A stretch of DNA of 12,778 nt, from contig JASHUV010000091.1 of NCBI GenBank assembly GCA_030039825.1, positions 1 through 12,778 of the forward strand. Reading direction: 5' to 3'. The translations under genes and the position numbers were made by a program. Numbering within the stretch: the first letter of the stretch is position 1; every line of letters begins with the position of its first letter. This document shows positions 6,036-12,778 of the stretch, one piece after another. Under the pieces are notes generated by a model. It searched no databases. It was not told the DNA's origin and worked only from the letters and a program-made list of their open reading frames with translations. The DNA is from Thermoplasmata archaeon. Its GTDB lineage: Archaea > Thermoplasmatota > Thermoplasmata > Lutacidiplasmatales > UBA184.

Positions 6036-7245
6036 CGAGGCCGAGCTCGCCCGGCTCGTCCGGGCCCACGACCGCTGGCGGGGTTCGAGCGTCCTCAACC
6101 TCCTCGCGAGCGAGAACGCGATCTCCCCGACGGCCCGACGCTACCTGTCGAGCGACCTCGCCGGCCGCTACACCCTCCCCCATCCTCCCCGCGACGGCGA
6201 GCCGGGCTCGGACAACGACTACGGCGGGACCCGGTACACCGACGCCATCGAGGCCCTCGCGAACGCCGCCGCGGCCCGTCTCTTCCACGGCCGCTTCGCG
6301 ACGACCCGCCCGCTCTCCGGGCACATCGCGGCGATGGCCGCCCTCGTCCCGCTCCTTCCGAGGGGCGGGCGGCTCCTCGCGATCCCCCCCGAGGCCGGCG
6401 GCTACGACGGCTACGCCCCGGGCTACCTGCCGGCGATCTTCGGCTGGGACGCCCGCCCGCTACCGACCGAGGGACCGGAGAGGACCCTCGTCGCGGAGGT
6501 GGCGATCGAGGAGATCCGGCGCGAGAAGCCGGACGTCGTCCTCCTCGGGCAGAGCCGCTTCCTCTTCCCTTACCCCGTCACGGCGATCGCCGAGGCGGCC
6601 CACGCCCGGGGCGCGCTCGTCCTCTACGACGCCTCGCACGTCCTCGGCCTGATCGCCGGCGGCGAGTTCCAGGACCCGCTTCGCGAGGGGGCCGACATCG
6701 TCTACGGCAGCACGCACAAGTCCCTCCCGGGACCCCAAGGCGGTCTCCTCGTCACGGACCGGGAGGACCTCTTCGCCCAGATCGACCCCGCGCTCGTCTG
6801 GCGGGTCCTCGACAACGCCCACTGGAACCGGATCGCCGGCCTCGCCCGGACCCTCCTCGAGCTCGAGCGGGTCGGCCCGGCCTACGCCCGGACCGTCGTG
6901 GCGAACGCCCAGGGACTCGGCCGGGCCCTCGAGGACCGGGGGCTCCCGATGGTCGGTTCGGCGCTCGGGTTCACCCGTTCCCACCAGATCCACGTCGATC
7001 CGGACGCGCTCCTCGCCCGCCACGGGCTCCGACCCTCCGCGCTCGCGCGGCGCTGGGAGAAGCAACGACTGATCACGGACCTCATCGGACGGATCGGGAC
7101 CGCGGAGATCGCCCGGCTGGGGCTCCTCCCCTCGGACATGCCGAGGCTCGCGGACCTCCTCGTCCGGGCGGGCCTCCGATCCGAAAAGGTCGGGTCCGAG
7201 GTCCTCGCCTGGCGGCGGAGCTTCCGCTCGCTCGCCTTCCTCTAA
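6019..7245 (+). CDS. glyA: Serine hydroxymethyltransferase, archaeal type
   Basis: PLP enzyme interconverting serine and glycine with transfer of a one-carbon unit to a tetrahydrofolate- or methanopterin-type carrier; cytoplasmic. The 408 residues match the shorter archaeal forms. NLLASENAISP (27-37) is the N-terminal signature, and DYGGTRYTD (67-75) belongs to the substrate/tetramer loop. YDASHVLGLIAGG (203-215) holds the PLP-ring Asp204 and stacking His207. YGSTHKSLPGPQGG (229-242) carries the Schiff-base Lys234. GRIGTAEIARLG (357-368) includes the substrate-carboxylate Arg358. RPLSGHIAAMA (97-107) differs from the bacterial P-H-S-G-x-x-A-N segment. The ATG lies inside the end of csl4 (17-base overlap), so it is probably translated from the same message. 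It ends 60 bases from the convergent protease gene, with no clear T-rich terminator between them. Confidence 0.93.
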   Translation: MAGPSNEAELARLVRAHDRWRGSSVLNLLASENAISPTARRYLSSDLAGRYTLPHPPRDGEPGSDNDYGGTRYTDAIEALANAAAARLFHGRFATTRPLSGHIAAMAALVPLLPRGGRLLAIPPEAGGYDGYAPGYLPAIFGWDARPLPTEGPERTLVAEVAIEEIRREKPDVVLLGQSRFLFPYPVTAIAEAAHARGALVLYDASHVLGLIAGGEFQDPLREGADIVYGSTHKSLPGPQGGLLVTDREDLFAQIDPALVWRVLDNAHWNRIAGLARTLLELERVGPAYARTVVANAQGLGRALEDRGLPMVGSALGFTRSHQIHVDPDALLARHGLRPSALARRWEKQRLITDLIGRIGTAEIARLGLLPSDMPRLADLLVRAGLRSEKVGSEVLAWRRSFRSLAFL

Positions 7246-7305
7246 GCCCTTCGGGCGGGGCGACCACCGTTCTCGGCGGGAAGGGGTTGGCGGAGAAGCG
7301 CGCGA

Positions 7306-10300
7306 CTATTCCTCGACCCCGTGCACCACGCGCTGGTGCTGGGTGAGACCCATCGCCGTCTCGAACCGCTCGTGGCAGATCGAGCACTCGTTCTTCGCGG
7401 CCGCGGCGGGCTTGCCGTCGCCGCCCTTCCCCTCTTCCCACGCCTTCGGCGCGGCCGGAGCGCCGCCCGCCCCACCCGTCGACGGGGTCGACGGTCGGAG
7501 GGCCGGCGATATCCACAGCCCGAGCAGGATCCCGACGATCGCCGAGATCAGGACGAGCATCGTCCCGACCGAGGAGGTCGCTAATCCGAACAGGCCGGAG
7601 GCCGTGTCGGTCTTCGTGACCGTCGCGGTCGGGTTCAGGTTCGAGACGTTGACCGACTCCCCGGCGGTGTAGTTCCCCTCCGGGCTCCCGACGAGGATCT
7701 CGACCCAGTAGTTCCCCGCCGCGGCCGGCGTCCAGGTCGTGCTACCGCCGCGCAAGGCCCCGCCGATGCCCGGCTGGAAGGCGAGCTCGCTGAACACGAG
7801 GCTGGAGGCCCCCGCGCTCTGGTTCTGCCAGACGTCGAGCGACGCGCTCGTGATGTAATCGCCCTGGTACTGGTAGGCGATCGTCACGTTGCCGATCGGC
7901 ACGAGAGCGTGCGATAACGGCCCTAAGATCTCGGCCGATAACGGATCGAAGATGAACTTCGTCGAGACCCCTTGCCGTAACGAGCCCGAATGGTTCGCGT
8001 TGAACCAGATCGTGATCTCGTAGTCGGAGGCCGTCGGGAACTCCCCCGCGTCGGCGTAGAAGCCGCGGGACGCGAGCAGGGTCGCGTTGATCTGCTGCTC
8101 ATAGTTCACCTTGCCCGGGTTCACGCGGACCGACTGGTTGACGACCGGGCAGCCGATGTCCGGGCAGGTCGACCCGAGGTAGGTGATCTGCAGCGAGGAG
8201 TTGAACGTCAGGTTCGAGACCTCGTTCGGCGGCAGGTTCAGCGACCAGGTCAGGTTGTAGGGGACCGTCGTGTAGAGGTCGACGTCCGACAGGTTCTCGT
8301 CGACGATCGAGCCCACGACGAAGCGGTGGGTGTAGGTGAACACCTGGTCCATGCTCGTCGTGACCACGACCGTCAGGTTGTGGATCCCGGCCGAGTAGTT
8401 CCCGGTGAGGTTCACGAACGCCGCGTAGAGCTGGATCTCCGGCGGTTCCTCCGGCGTGATGTTGGCGGCGAAGTGGCCGTCGACGTACGCCGTCATGCCG
8501 GTGATGTGCTCGAGCCCGCTCGACCACTGGTAGGGGTTCCCGTCGTACCCGTAGGGGATGTAGTAGTACCACCCGAGCGGGTTCTCCGTCGGCAGGGAGA
8601 CGTTGACGAGGAAGGAGACCGGCGAGCCCGACGGGAAGAAGTCCCGGATGACACGGCTCGGGGTCTCGGTCGTCACGTTGACGGGGTCCGGCAGGATCCA
8701 CATCGGCTCCGCGGAGTAGTCGCGCGTGTAGGAGTTGTTGAACTCGCAGGTGATGAACAGGTTCGGGTTCGACCGGTTCAACGGCGCGCACTGCTCGTTG
8801 TAATCGAAGCTGTTGTTCGACATCCCGGGTAAGTTGACGGCGACGCCCGCGATGCCGATCGGAGCCTGCGCCAGGCCGTCGTAGTAGTTCGTGGCGGAGG
8901 CGTTGTCGGGGACGTCGAGCGTGATGTCCCCGTCGCCGTCCGTGAACCCGGACGTGTCGGAGCTATTGGTCATCCCGAGCAGGCCGCCGGTCGGCTCGTA
9001 GCGCTGGAACTTGTACTCGCGGCCCGTGTCGAACGTCCCGAGCCAGACCTGCTGCTCCGCGAGCGGCGTGCCGTTCGAGTTCGTCACGTGCAACGAGAGC
9101 TGCTGGCCCTGCCAAGCGTAGATCGTGTCGTAGAGCGAGGAGGTGTTCGTGAAGTTCGGGACGAAGCTATTCTCCGTCGCGTTCGAGTATCCCTTCTGGT
9201 AGACGTACAGCTCGAGGTCCACCGAGTTGAACTCGGCGTACTTCCCGTTGTCGAGGCCGATCGGGTCGATGTTCGGGGTGGTCGTGACCTCGTAGGAGGT
9301 GCCTCCGGACTCCGGACCGTACGTCGCGTTGACGAAGTACGGGGCCGAGTAGGCCATGTTCCAGGTCTGGACGAGGGCGACGCCGGTGATGTTCGTGTAC
9401 GTCACCGAGACGATGTTGTTCGTCTCCGCGGCGCCGTTCGCGAGGCCGATGCCCTTCCAGCTCGACTCGCGCTCGGCCGTGGACCCGACCCAGGCGAGGT
9501 CTTTGAGCTGGGGGACCTCGGCGGTGACCTCGGCGTTGTAGATCGGCTGGCCGAGCGAGTTCGTGACCCGGACCGCGAAGGTGTTCTCGTAGAGGACACC
9601 GGCGTCGGAGAGCTGGCCGGAGTAGCGCGAGTAGTCCGAGCAGGAGAAGCCCGACTGGACGAGGTTCGGGACGAACGCGCCGAGAGGGCTATCGAGGTTC
9701 GCGGTCGCGCAGCCGCCGACGATCGAGTTCGTGGGGCCGGGGTTCAGGACCTGGACGTTGAGCGCCCCCGGCGGGATGTACGGCCCGACGAAGTCGTAGC
9801 TGAACCCCACGTTCGCGCTGTCCTTGTCGCTCAGAACGAAGATCAGGAGGCCCGGCGAGTAGGCCGGCGAGAACGGGGCGGCCCCGGTGTTCAGGGTGAA
9901 GCGCAGGCCGTTCACGGGGCTGCCCGTTGACGTCAACGAGGCGCCAGAAACATTCCAAGTCTGCTTCGTGCCTGAGTCCGGGAAGTACTCGATCGTCACG
10001 ACCGGGTTGAGGCCCGCGATCGTCGACGTCGCGCCGACGTTGATCGTGTAGGTCTCGTTAAGGGTCATGTTGGCCCAAAGCGAAGCCTCGAACGCGCCGC
10101 TCGTCGAGTTCACCGTCATGAACCCCTCCTCGGTCATGAGCTGCTTGAGGTCCACCGCGAAGTTGTACGCGTTGATCGAGCCCCAGCCCGTCGGGAACGA
10201 CCAGCCGGTGGTCGTGTCGCCGTACGTCGAGCTCGTCCCGTCCATCGGGAAGTTCTGCCCCGGGGGCCAGGCGTACTGGTGGTCGGCGCCGACGTTGCCC

Positions 10301-12405
10301 CAGTAGCTCGTCCCGTTGTCGACGTTGTAGAACGGCGGCAGCGCGAGGTTGCCGTTCAGCCAGGCGTTGCCGAGCTCGAAGACCGGCATGTTGAGGTTCC
10401 CGAGGTAGTTGCCCCCGGAGACCCCGCTCGCGTTCAGATAGTCCTCGATGTCGGCGATCATCCCCGCGGTCGTCGGACAGGCGAAGCTCGTTCCGCCGTA
10501 GAGGAAGTTCGGCACGCCGTCGAAGAAGATCGACATGTTGAAGTCGGCCTCCGCGGCGACGCCGCTCCCGAGCGATCGCCCGACGTCCGGCACGCCGATG
10601 GCGTGCTCGTACCACGGTTGCGTCGACCAGTAGGAGAGACCGAACCCGCCGGACCCGTCGGGCGGCTCGTCGTAGAGCGTGAGGTTGGAGAACGGGTCGT
10701 ACCAGTAGGACTGGTTGTGCAGGCCGTCCGCCTTCGTGACCTTGAAGTCGACGTTGACGCCGAGCCCGTTCTGGAACTCGTCGAGCAGGGGGATGAACGT
10801 CTGGAGGTTCCCGTAGGTGAGGTTCGTCGTCGGGAAGATCTGCCCGTAGGAGTTCTGGGCGTTCGTCCGGAGCCCGTTCACGGACAGGACGTACGGGTCG
10901 CTCGCCGGGAAGGAGCCGGAGAGGATCCCCGTCGTGACGTCGAAGCCGCCGCCGTCCCCGCTCGACGCCAGGATCGAGGCGCCCTTCGCGTCGAGGAGCA
11001 TGAAGTAGTTGTGCATGACGAGGTCGCTGCCGATGCCCGGCGTGTCGAGGGTCCCCGCCTCGTCCTCGGGTCCGCCCCAGGAGTTCGAGATGATGTTGGG
11101 GGTCGGGACCATCTTGTCGATGGTGGCGTACTGGTCGTCGAGCATGTTGCCGTAGAACGCCTGGGAGTAGACCGGCACGATGTGCGCGCCCGGCGCCATC
11201 GTCCCGGAGTACTCGATGTCGAGCGCCATCTCGCCGGAGCCGCCGTCGGTGTAGTAGAGCGTCCCGTTCCAGGTGAAGGCCCCGTCGACGGGGTCGGGGC
11301 TGATCCGGTCGTAGAGCTGGTAGGGATTGTTCCAGACGAGCTGGGAGTAGGACTGGATGTCGCCCGGGTTGATCCCGCCCTCCATCACGATGACGATCGT
11401 GATCGGGTGGCCGGTGGAGTTACCGTTGTACCCCTTGGAGAGCAGCGGGTCGGCCTGGAAGAGCTGGTTCAGCGTGGCCGCGGAGATCGTCTGCGTCCGC
11501 GCCGTCAGGGCCTGGTGGCCGAACTGGTAGTTGTAGCCGAACCAGGCGTAGGCCTGGTCGGTGTAGTTGTAGAGCTCCTCCATCGTCGCGTTGTAGACGA
11601 TGGGGGCGATCCCGGCCGGGGCGCTCTGGGCCGCCTCGGCGGCGCTGACCTGGTCGACCGCGGCGGCGAACTGGGGGTTCTGCGAGTGGTAGACCTGGTA
11701 GTTCCCGCCGGGCCCGCTCAGGCCGTCGATGGCGTCGATGCCGCCCGCGATCGGCTCCGGGACCTGGAGCGGGGCGGTGTTGGCGATCGTCGTGTTCGTG
11801 CTGGTGGCGTTCCCGTAGCGGACCTCGCTCAGGGTGGTGTGGAACGCCGACTCGATGAGATGGACCGGCGCCTGGAAGGAGATGGAGATCGGTCCGTCGG
11901 TGGCGACGGAGAATCCGAGGGACGTGAAGTAGTTGACCGTGTCCTGGACCTCGGCCGCCGGGGGACCGAACATGGTCGCCTCCTGCGCGTTGTCGAGCCA
12001 GTCGTGGTAGAGGGGGGAGCCGGGCTCGCCCTGCTCGTTGATGATCGCGGCGAGCTCGCCCTCGTTCTGGAGGGGGAATCCGACGGTGAAGTACATGTCC
12101 TCGTTGGGAGGGGCGGGGCCGATGACCGAGGCGTTCTGGAGGTCGGAGAGGGGGGCGCCGGCGAGCACGGACGTCGGGTCCGACTGGAGCTGGGCGCCCG
12201 ACTGCAGGACCATCGGGGAGAGCCAGGAGGAGCCGCCCGAGGGCGTTCCCGGTGCGACCGCCGGCCCGGGCGCCGACGTCATGAACGCGTTCGCCGAGCT
12301 CCCGATCATCACGAGGGCGACGAAGACCGCCAGGACCGCCGCGAGGCGGACGCTGAGGCGGATACCGGCGAACGGCGACGCTTGGATCGGTGCGGGGTCG
12401 GTCAT
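7306..12405 (-). CDS. Giant membrane-anchored S53 (sedolisin/kumamolisin-type) protease with C-terminal C2H2 zinc finger
   Basis: 1699 residues from ATG 12405, with GGAG 8 bases upstream; a TTG at 12468 would add 21 unlikely residues. A hydrophobic signal or anchor (about 16-40) leads to a pro-kumamolisin domain (about 100-235; LYHDWLDNAQEATMFGPP at 132-149). The S53 core follows (about 330-755), with Glu392 and Asp396 in GEMALDIE, oxyanion Asp484 in SSGDGGG and nucleophile Ser640 in GGTSFACP. All four catalytic residues are present, so it should be active, probably after self-cleavage of the prodomain. About 850 residues of beta-rich ectodomain follow, with many N-x-S/T sequons and cysteine pairs 899/922, 1206/1220 and 1414/1419. 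One membrane helix (about 1613-1635), a Gly/Pro/Ala/Lys linker and a C2H2 finger (Cys1674, Cys1677, His1690, His1695) end the protein. S53 enzymes are usually 500-650 residues and lack this finger. Confidence 0.93.
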   Translation of the reverse strand: MTDPAPIQASPFAGIRLSVRLAAVLAVFVALVMIGSSANAFMTSAPGPAVAPGTPSGGSSWLSPMVLQSGAQLQSDPTSVLAGAPLSDLQNASVIGPAPPNEDMYFTVGFPLQNEGELAAIINEQGEPGSPLYHDWLDNAQEATMFGPPAAEVQDTVNYFTSLGFSVATDGPISISFQAPVHLIESAFHTTLSEVRYGNATSTNTTIANTAPLQVPEPIAGGIDAIDGLSGPGGNYQVYHSQNPQFAAAVDQVSAAEAAQSAPAGIAPIVYNATMEELYNYTDQAYAWFGYNYQFGHQALTARTQTISAATLNQLFQADPLLSKGYNGNSTGHPITIVIVMEGGINPGDIQSYSQLVWNNPYQLYDRISPDPVDGAFTWNGTLYYTDGGSGEMALDIEYSGTMAPGAHIVPVYSQAFYGNMLDDQYATIDKMVPTPNIISNSWGGPEDEAGTLDTPGIGSDLVMHNYFMLLDAKGASILASSGDGGGFDVTTGILSGSFPASDPYVLSVNGLRTNAQNSYGQIFPTTNLTYGNLQTFIPLLDEFQNGLGVNVDFKVTKADGLHNQSYWYDPFSNLTLYDEPPDGSGGFGLSYWSTQPWYEHAIGVPDVGRSLGSGVAAEADFNMSIFFDGVPNFLYGGTSFACPTTAGMIADIEDYLNASGVSGGNYLGNLNMPVFELGNAWLNGNLALPPFYNVDNGTSYWGNVGADHQYAWPPGQNFPMDGTSSTYGDTTTGWSFPTGWGSINAYNFAVDLKQLMTEEGFMTVNSTSGAFEASLWANMTLNETYTINVGATSTIAGLNPVVTIEYFPDSGTKQTWNVSGASLTSTGSPVNGLRFTLNTGAAPFSPAYSPGLLIFVLSDKDSANVGFSYDFVGPYIPPGALNVQVLNPGPTNSIVGGCATANLDSPLGAFVPNLVQSGFSCSDYSRYSGQLSDAGVLYENTFAVRVTNSLGQPIYNAEVTAEVPQLKDLAWVGSTAERESSWKGIGLANGAAETNNIVSVTYTNITGVALVQTWNMAYSAPYFVNATYGPESGGTSYEVTTTPNIDPIGLDNGKYAEFNSVDLELYVYQKGYSNATENSFVPNFTNTSSLYDTIYAWQGQQLSLHVTNSNGTPLAEQQVWLGTFDTGREYKFQRYEPTGGLLGMTNSSDTSGFTDGDGDITLDVPDNASATNYYDGLAQAPIGIAGVAVNLPGMSNNSFDYNEQCAPLNRSNPNLFITCEFNNSYTRDYSAEPMWILPDPVNVTTETPSRVIRDFFPSGSPVSFLVNVSLPTENPLGWYYYIPYGYDGNPYQWSSGLEHITGMTAYVDGHFAANITPEEPPEIQLYAAFVNLTGNYSAGIHNLTVVVTTSMDQVFTYTHRFVVGSIVDENLSDVDLYTTVPYNLTWSLNLPPNEVSNLTFNSSLQITYLGSTCPDIGCPVVNQSVRVNPGKVNYEQQINATLLASRGFYADAGEFPTASDYEITIWFNANHSGSLRQGVSTKFIFDPLSAEILGPLSHALVPIGNVTIAYQYQGDYITSASLDVWQNQSAGASSLVFSELAFQPGIGGALRGGSTTWTPAAAGNYWVEILVGSPEGNYTAGESVNVSNLNPTATVTKTDTASGLFGLATSSVGTMLVLISAIVGILLGLWISPALRPSTPSTGGAGGAPAAPKAWEEGKGGDGKPAAAAKNECSICHERFETAMGLTQHQRVVHGVEE

Positions 12406-12413
12406 CCTTTGAG

Positions 12414-12417
12414 CTCC
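12414..12417 (-). promoter_or_regulatory. Shine-Dalgarno-like site supporting the protease start
   Basis: GGAG on the minus strand lies 8 bases before ATG 12405. This spacing supports 12405 over the in-frame TTG at 12468. Confidence 0.5.
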
Positions 12418-12431
12418 GGTCGACGAAACCT

Positions 12432-12448
12432 CCCCCGGCTCACGGGGG
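12432..12448 (-). other. Stem-loop in the predicted 5' leader of the protease mRNA
   Basis: CCCCCG-TGAGC-CGGGGG (minus strand) forms a perfect 6-bp all-GC stem with a 5-base loop. If the TATA-like element near 12474-12481 is used, the message would start close to 12450 and the hairpin would be its first structure. It lies about 15 bases before the Shine-Dalgarno-like site. It could stabilise the 5' end or affect translation, or be chance in GC-rich DNA. Confidence 0.35.
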
Positions 12449-12465
12449 TCTCGCGGCCATGCCGG

Positions 12466-12490
12466 CAACTGTTCAAATACCTTATCCCAT
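12466..12490. promoter_or_regulatory. Divergent promoter region for the protease and the AK6-like kinase
   Basis: This is the only AT-rich patch between the two divergent genes. On the minus strand AAGGTATTTGAAC offers a TATA-like element for the protease, with a leader of about 45 bases. On the plus strand CCTTATCCC (12480-12488) is centred about 29 bases before ATG 12513, fitting a leaderless or near-leaderless kinase message. The two elements overlap, so initiation in one direction may compete with the other. Confidence 0.45.
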
Positions 12491-12512
12491 CGAGAACGTC
12501 GAAACGGCCCGG

Positions 12513-12778
12513 ATGAGCTCGAGCGGGACGGTCCGCCGGGTCGGGCGCTACATCGCGCTCACGGGGACGCCGGGCGTCGGGAAGAGCCGCGTCGCGCGGA
12601 GCCTCGGCGGCCGCTTCGATCTCTGGGAGGTGGCGGACCTCGCCCGGGCGGTCGGCGCCGGTCGCCGCCGGGGAGGGTCGGTCGACGTCGACCTCGGGCG
12701 GCTCGGCCGATGGCTCTCCCGCCACCCCCCGCCCCCGGGCCGAACGGTCCTCATCGTCGGCCACCTCGCCCACCTCCT
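12513..12778 (+). CDS. AK6/Fap7-like adenylate kinase (P-loop NMP kinase), N-terminal part
   Basis: 88 complete codons before the right edge. After a short basic lead, ALTGTPGVGKSRVARSLGG (residues 15-33) is a Walker A P-loop on the first strand. Near the window end TVLIVGHLAHL resembles the GH-x-x-H-L strand of AK6/Fap7-type kinases. Relatives are atypical adenylate kinases or ATPases; in eukaryotes Fap7 acts in maturation of the small ribosomal subunit, and archaeal forms interact with ribosomal protein uS11. Here GHLAHL follows IV instead of the acidic residue often seen (IEGH), giving IVGH. It is divergent from the S53 protease gene. The start is supported by a TATA-like element about 29 bases upstream. 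The C-terminal half lies outside the window, so completeness cannot be judged. Confidence 0.82.
   Translation, partial: MSSSGTVRRVGRYIALTGTPGVGKSRVARSLGGRFDLWEVADLARAVGAGRRRGGSVDVDLGRLGRWLSRHPPPPGRTVLIVGHLAHL

Noticed and set aside
7246..7256. GCCC-TTC-GGGC hairpin after the glyA stop as a terminator
   Set aside because: Four base pairs only and no following T-run; GC-rich DNA makes such short stems common. The rest of the 60-base gap (7246-7305) shows nothing recognisable.
9925..9938. Perfect 14-base palindrome CGTTGACGTCAACG inside the protease gene
   Set aside because: Roughly one palindrome of this length is expected by chance in a window of this size, and it lies mid-coding with no promoter context.
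12406..12468. TTG at 12468 as start of the protease
   Set aside because: It would put a Pro/Arg-rich stretch before the signal segment, overlap the predicted promoter and include the leader hairpin. ATG 12405 has a GGAG 8 bases upstream.
10279..12516. 745-codon open frame on the plus strand opposite the S53 protease
   Set aside because: It mirrors the coding strand of a well-supported protease. Val/Arg/Asp/Gly-rich low-complexity translation and no domain; an effect of strong third-position GC.

Overview
The window is compact, very GC-rich archaeal DNA. Archaeal markers are the exosome subunit Csl4, RNase P protein Rnp4, an archaeal-type glutamyl-tRNA synthetase, a METTL5-type RNA methylase, an AK6/Fap7-type kinase, a tRNA gene without encoded CCA, and TATA-like elements about 26-30 bases upstream of several start codons. 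The gene content and the large secreted S53 protease fit a high-GC member of the Thermoplasmatota. That placement is inference from gene content, not from a tree.

Layout. The left end (minus strand) holds the first codons of a VOC/glyoxalase-fold protein, then gltX, then a RuvC/YqgF-like RNase H-fold protein. A two-way promoter near 2750-2780 separates this block from a plus-strand pair: a small double zinc-ribbon protein whose 3' end overlaps the start of rnp4. A tRNA-Leu(CAA) gene follows. A tautomerase-superfamily gene (minus) is divergent from a TetR/AcrR regulator (plus), and the shared promoter carries an inverted repeat lying on the TATA region. The TetR gene heads a tight plus-strand run: tetR, METTL5-like methylase, csl4 and glyA, with a 10-base gap and then 3- and 17-base overlaps. 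Convergent to glyA is a 5.1-kb minus-strand gene for a 1699-residue sedolisin/kumamolisin-type (S53) protease. The right end holds the start of an AK6/Fap7-like P-loop kinase, divergent from the protease.

How the genes relate. Most of the window is information processing: tRNA charging, RNase P, RNA methylation and the exosome, with one-carbon metabolism (GlyA) attached. The accessory elements are the TetR/tautomerase pair and the surface protease. The protease is the most unusual object. It has a signal peptide or N-terminal anchor, a prodomain, a complete S53 catalytic set, about 850 residues of beta-rich, sequon-rich ectodomain, one C-terminal membrane helix, and a classical C2H2 zinc finger at the extreme C-terminus, predicted to be cytoplasmic.

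No intergenic stretch exceeds 300 bases. I saw no CRISPR array, insertion sequence or integrase. Very long open frames lie antisense to gltX and to the protease; I treat them as GC-driven shadows.
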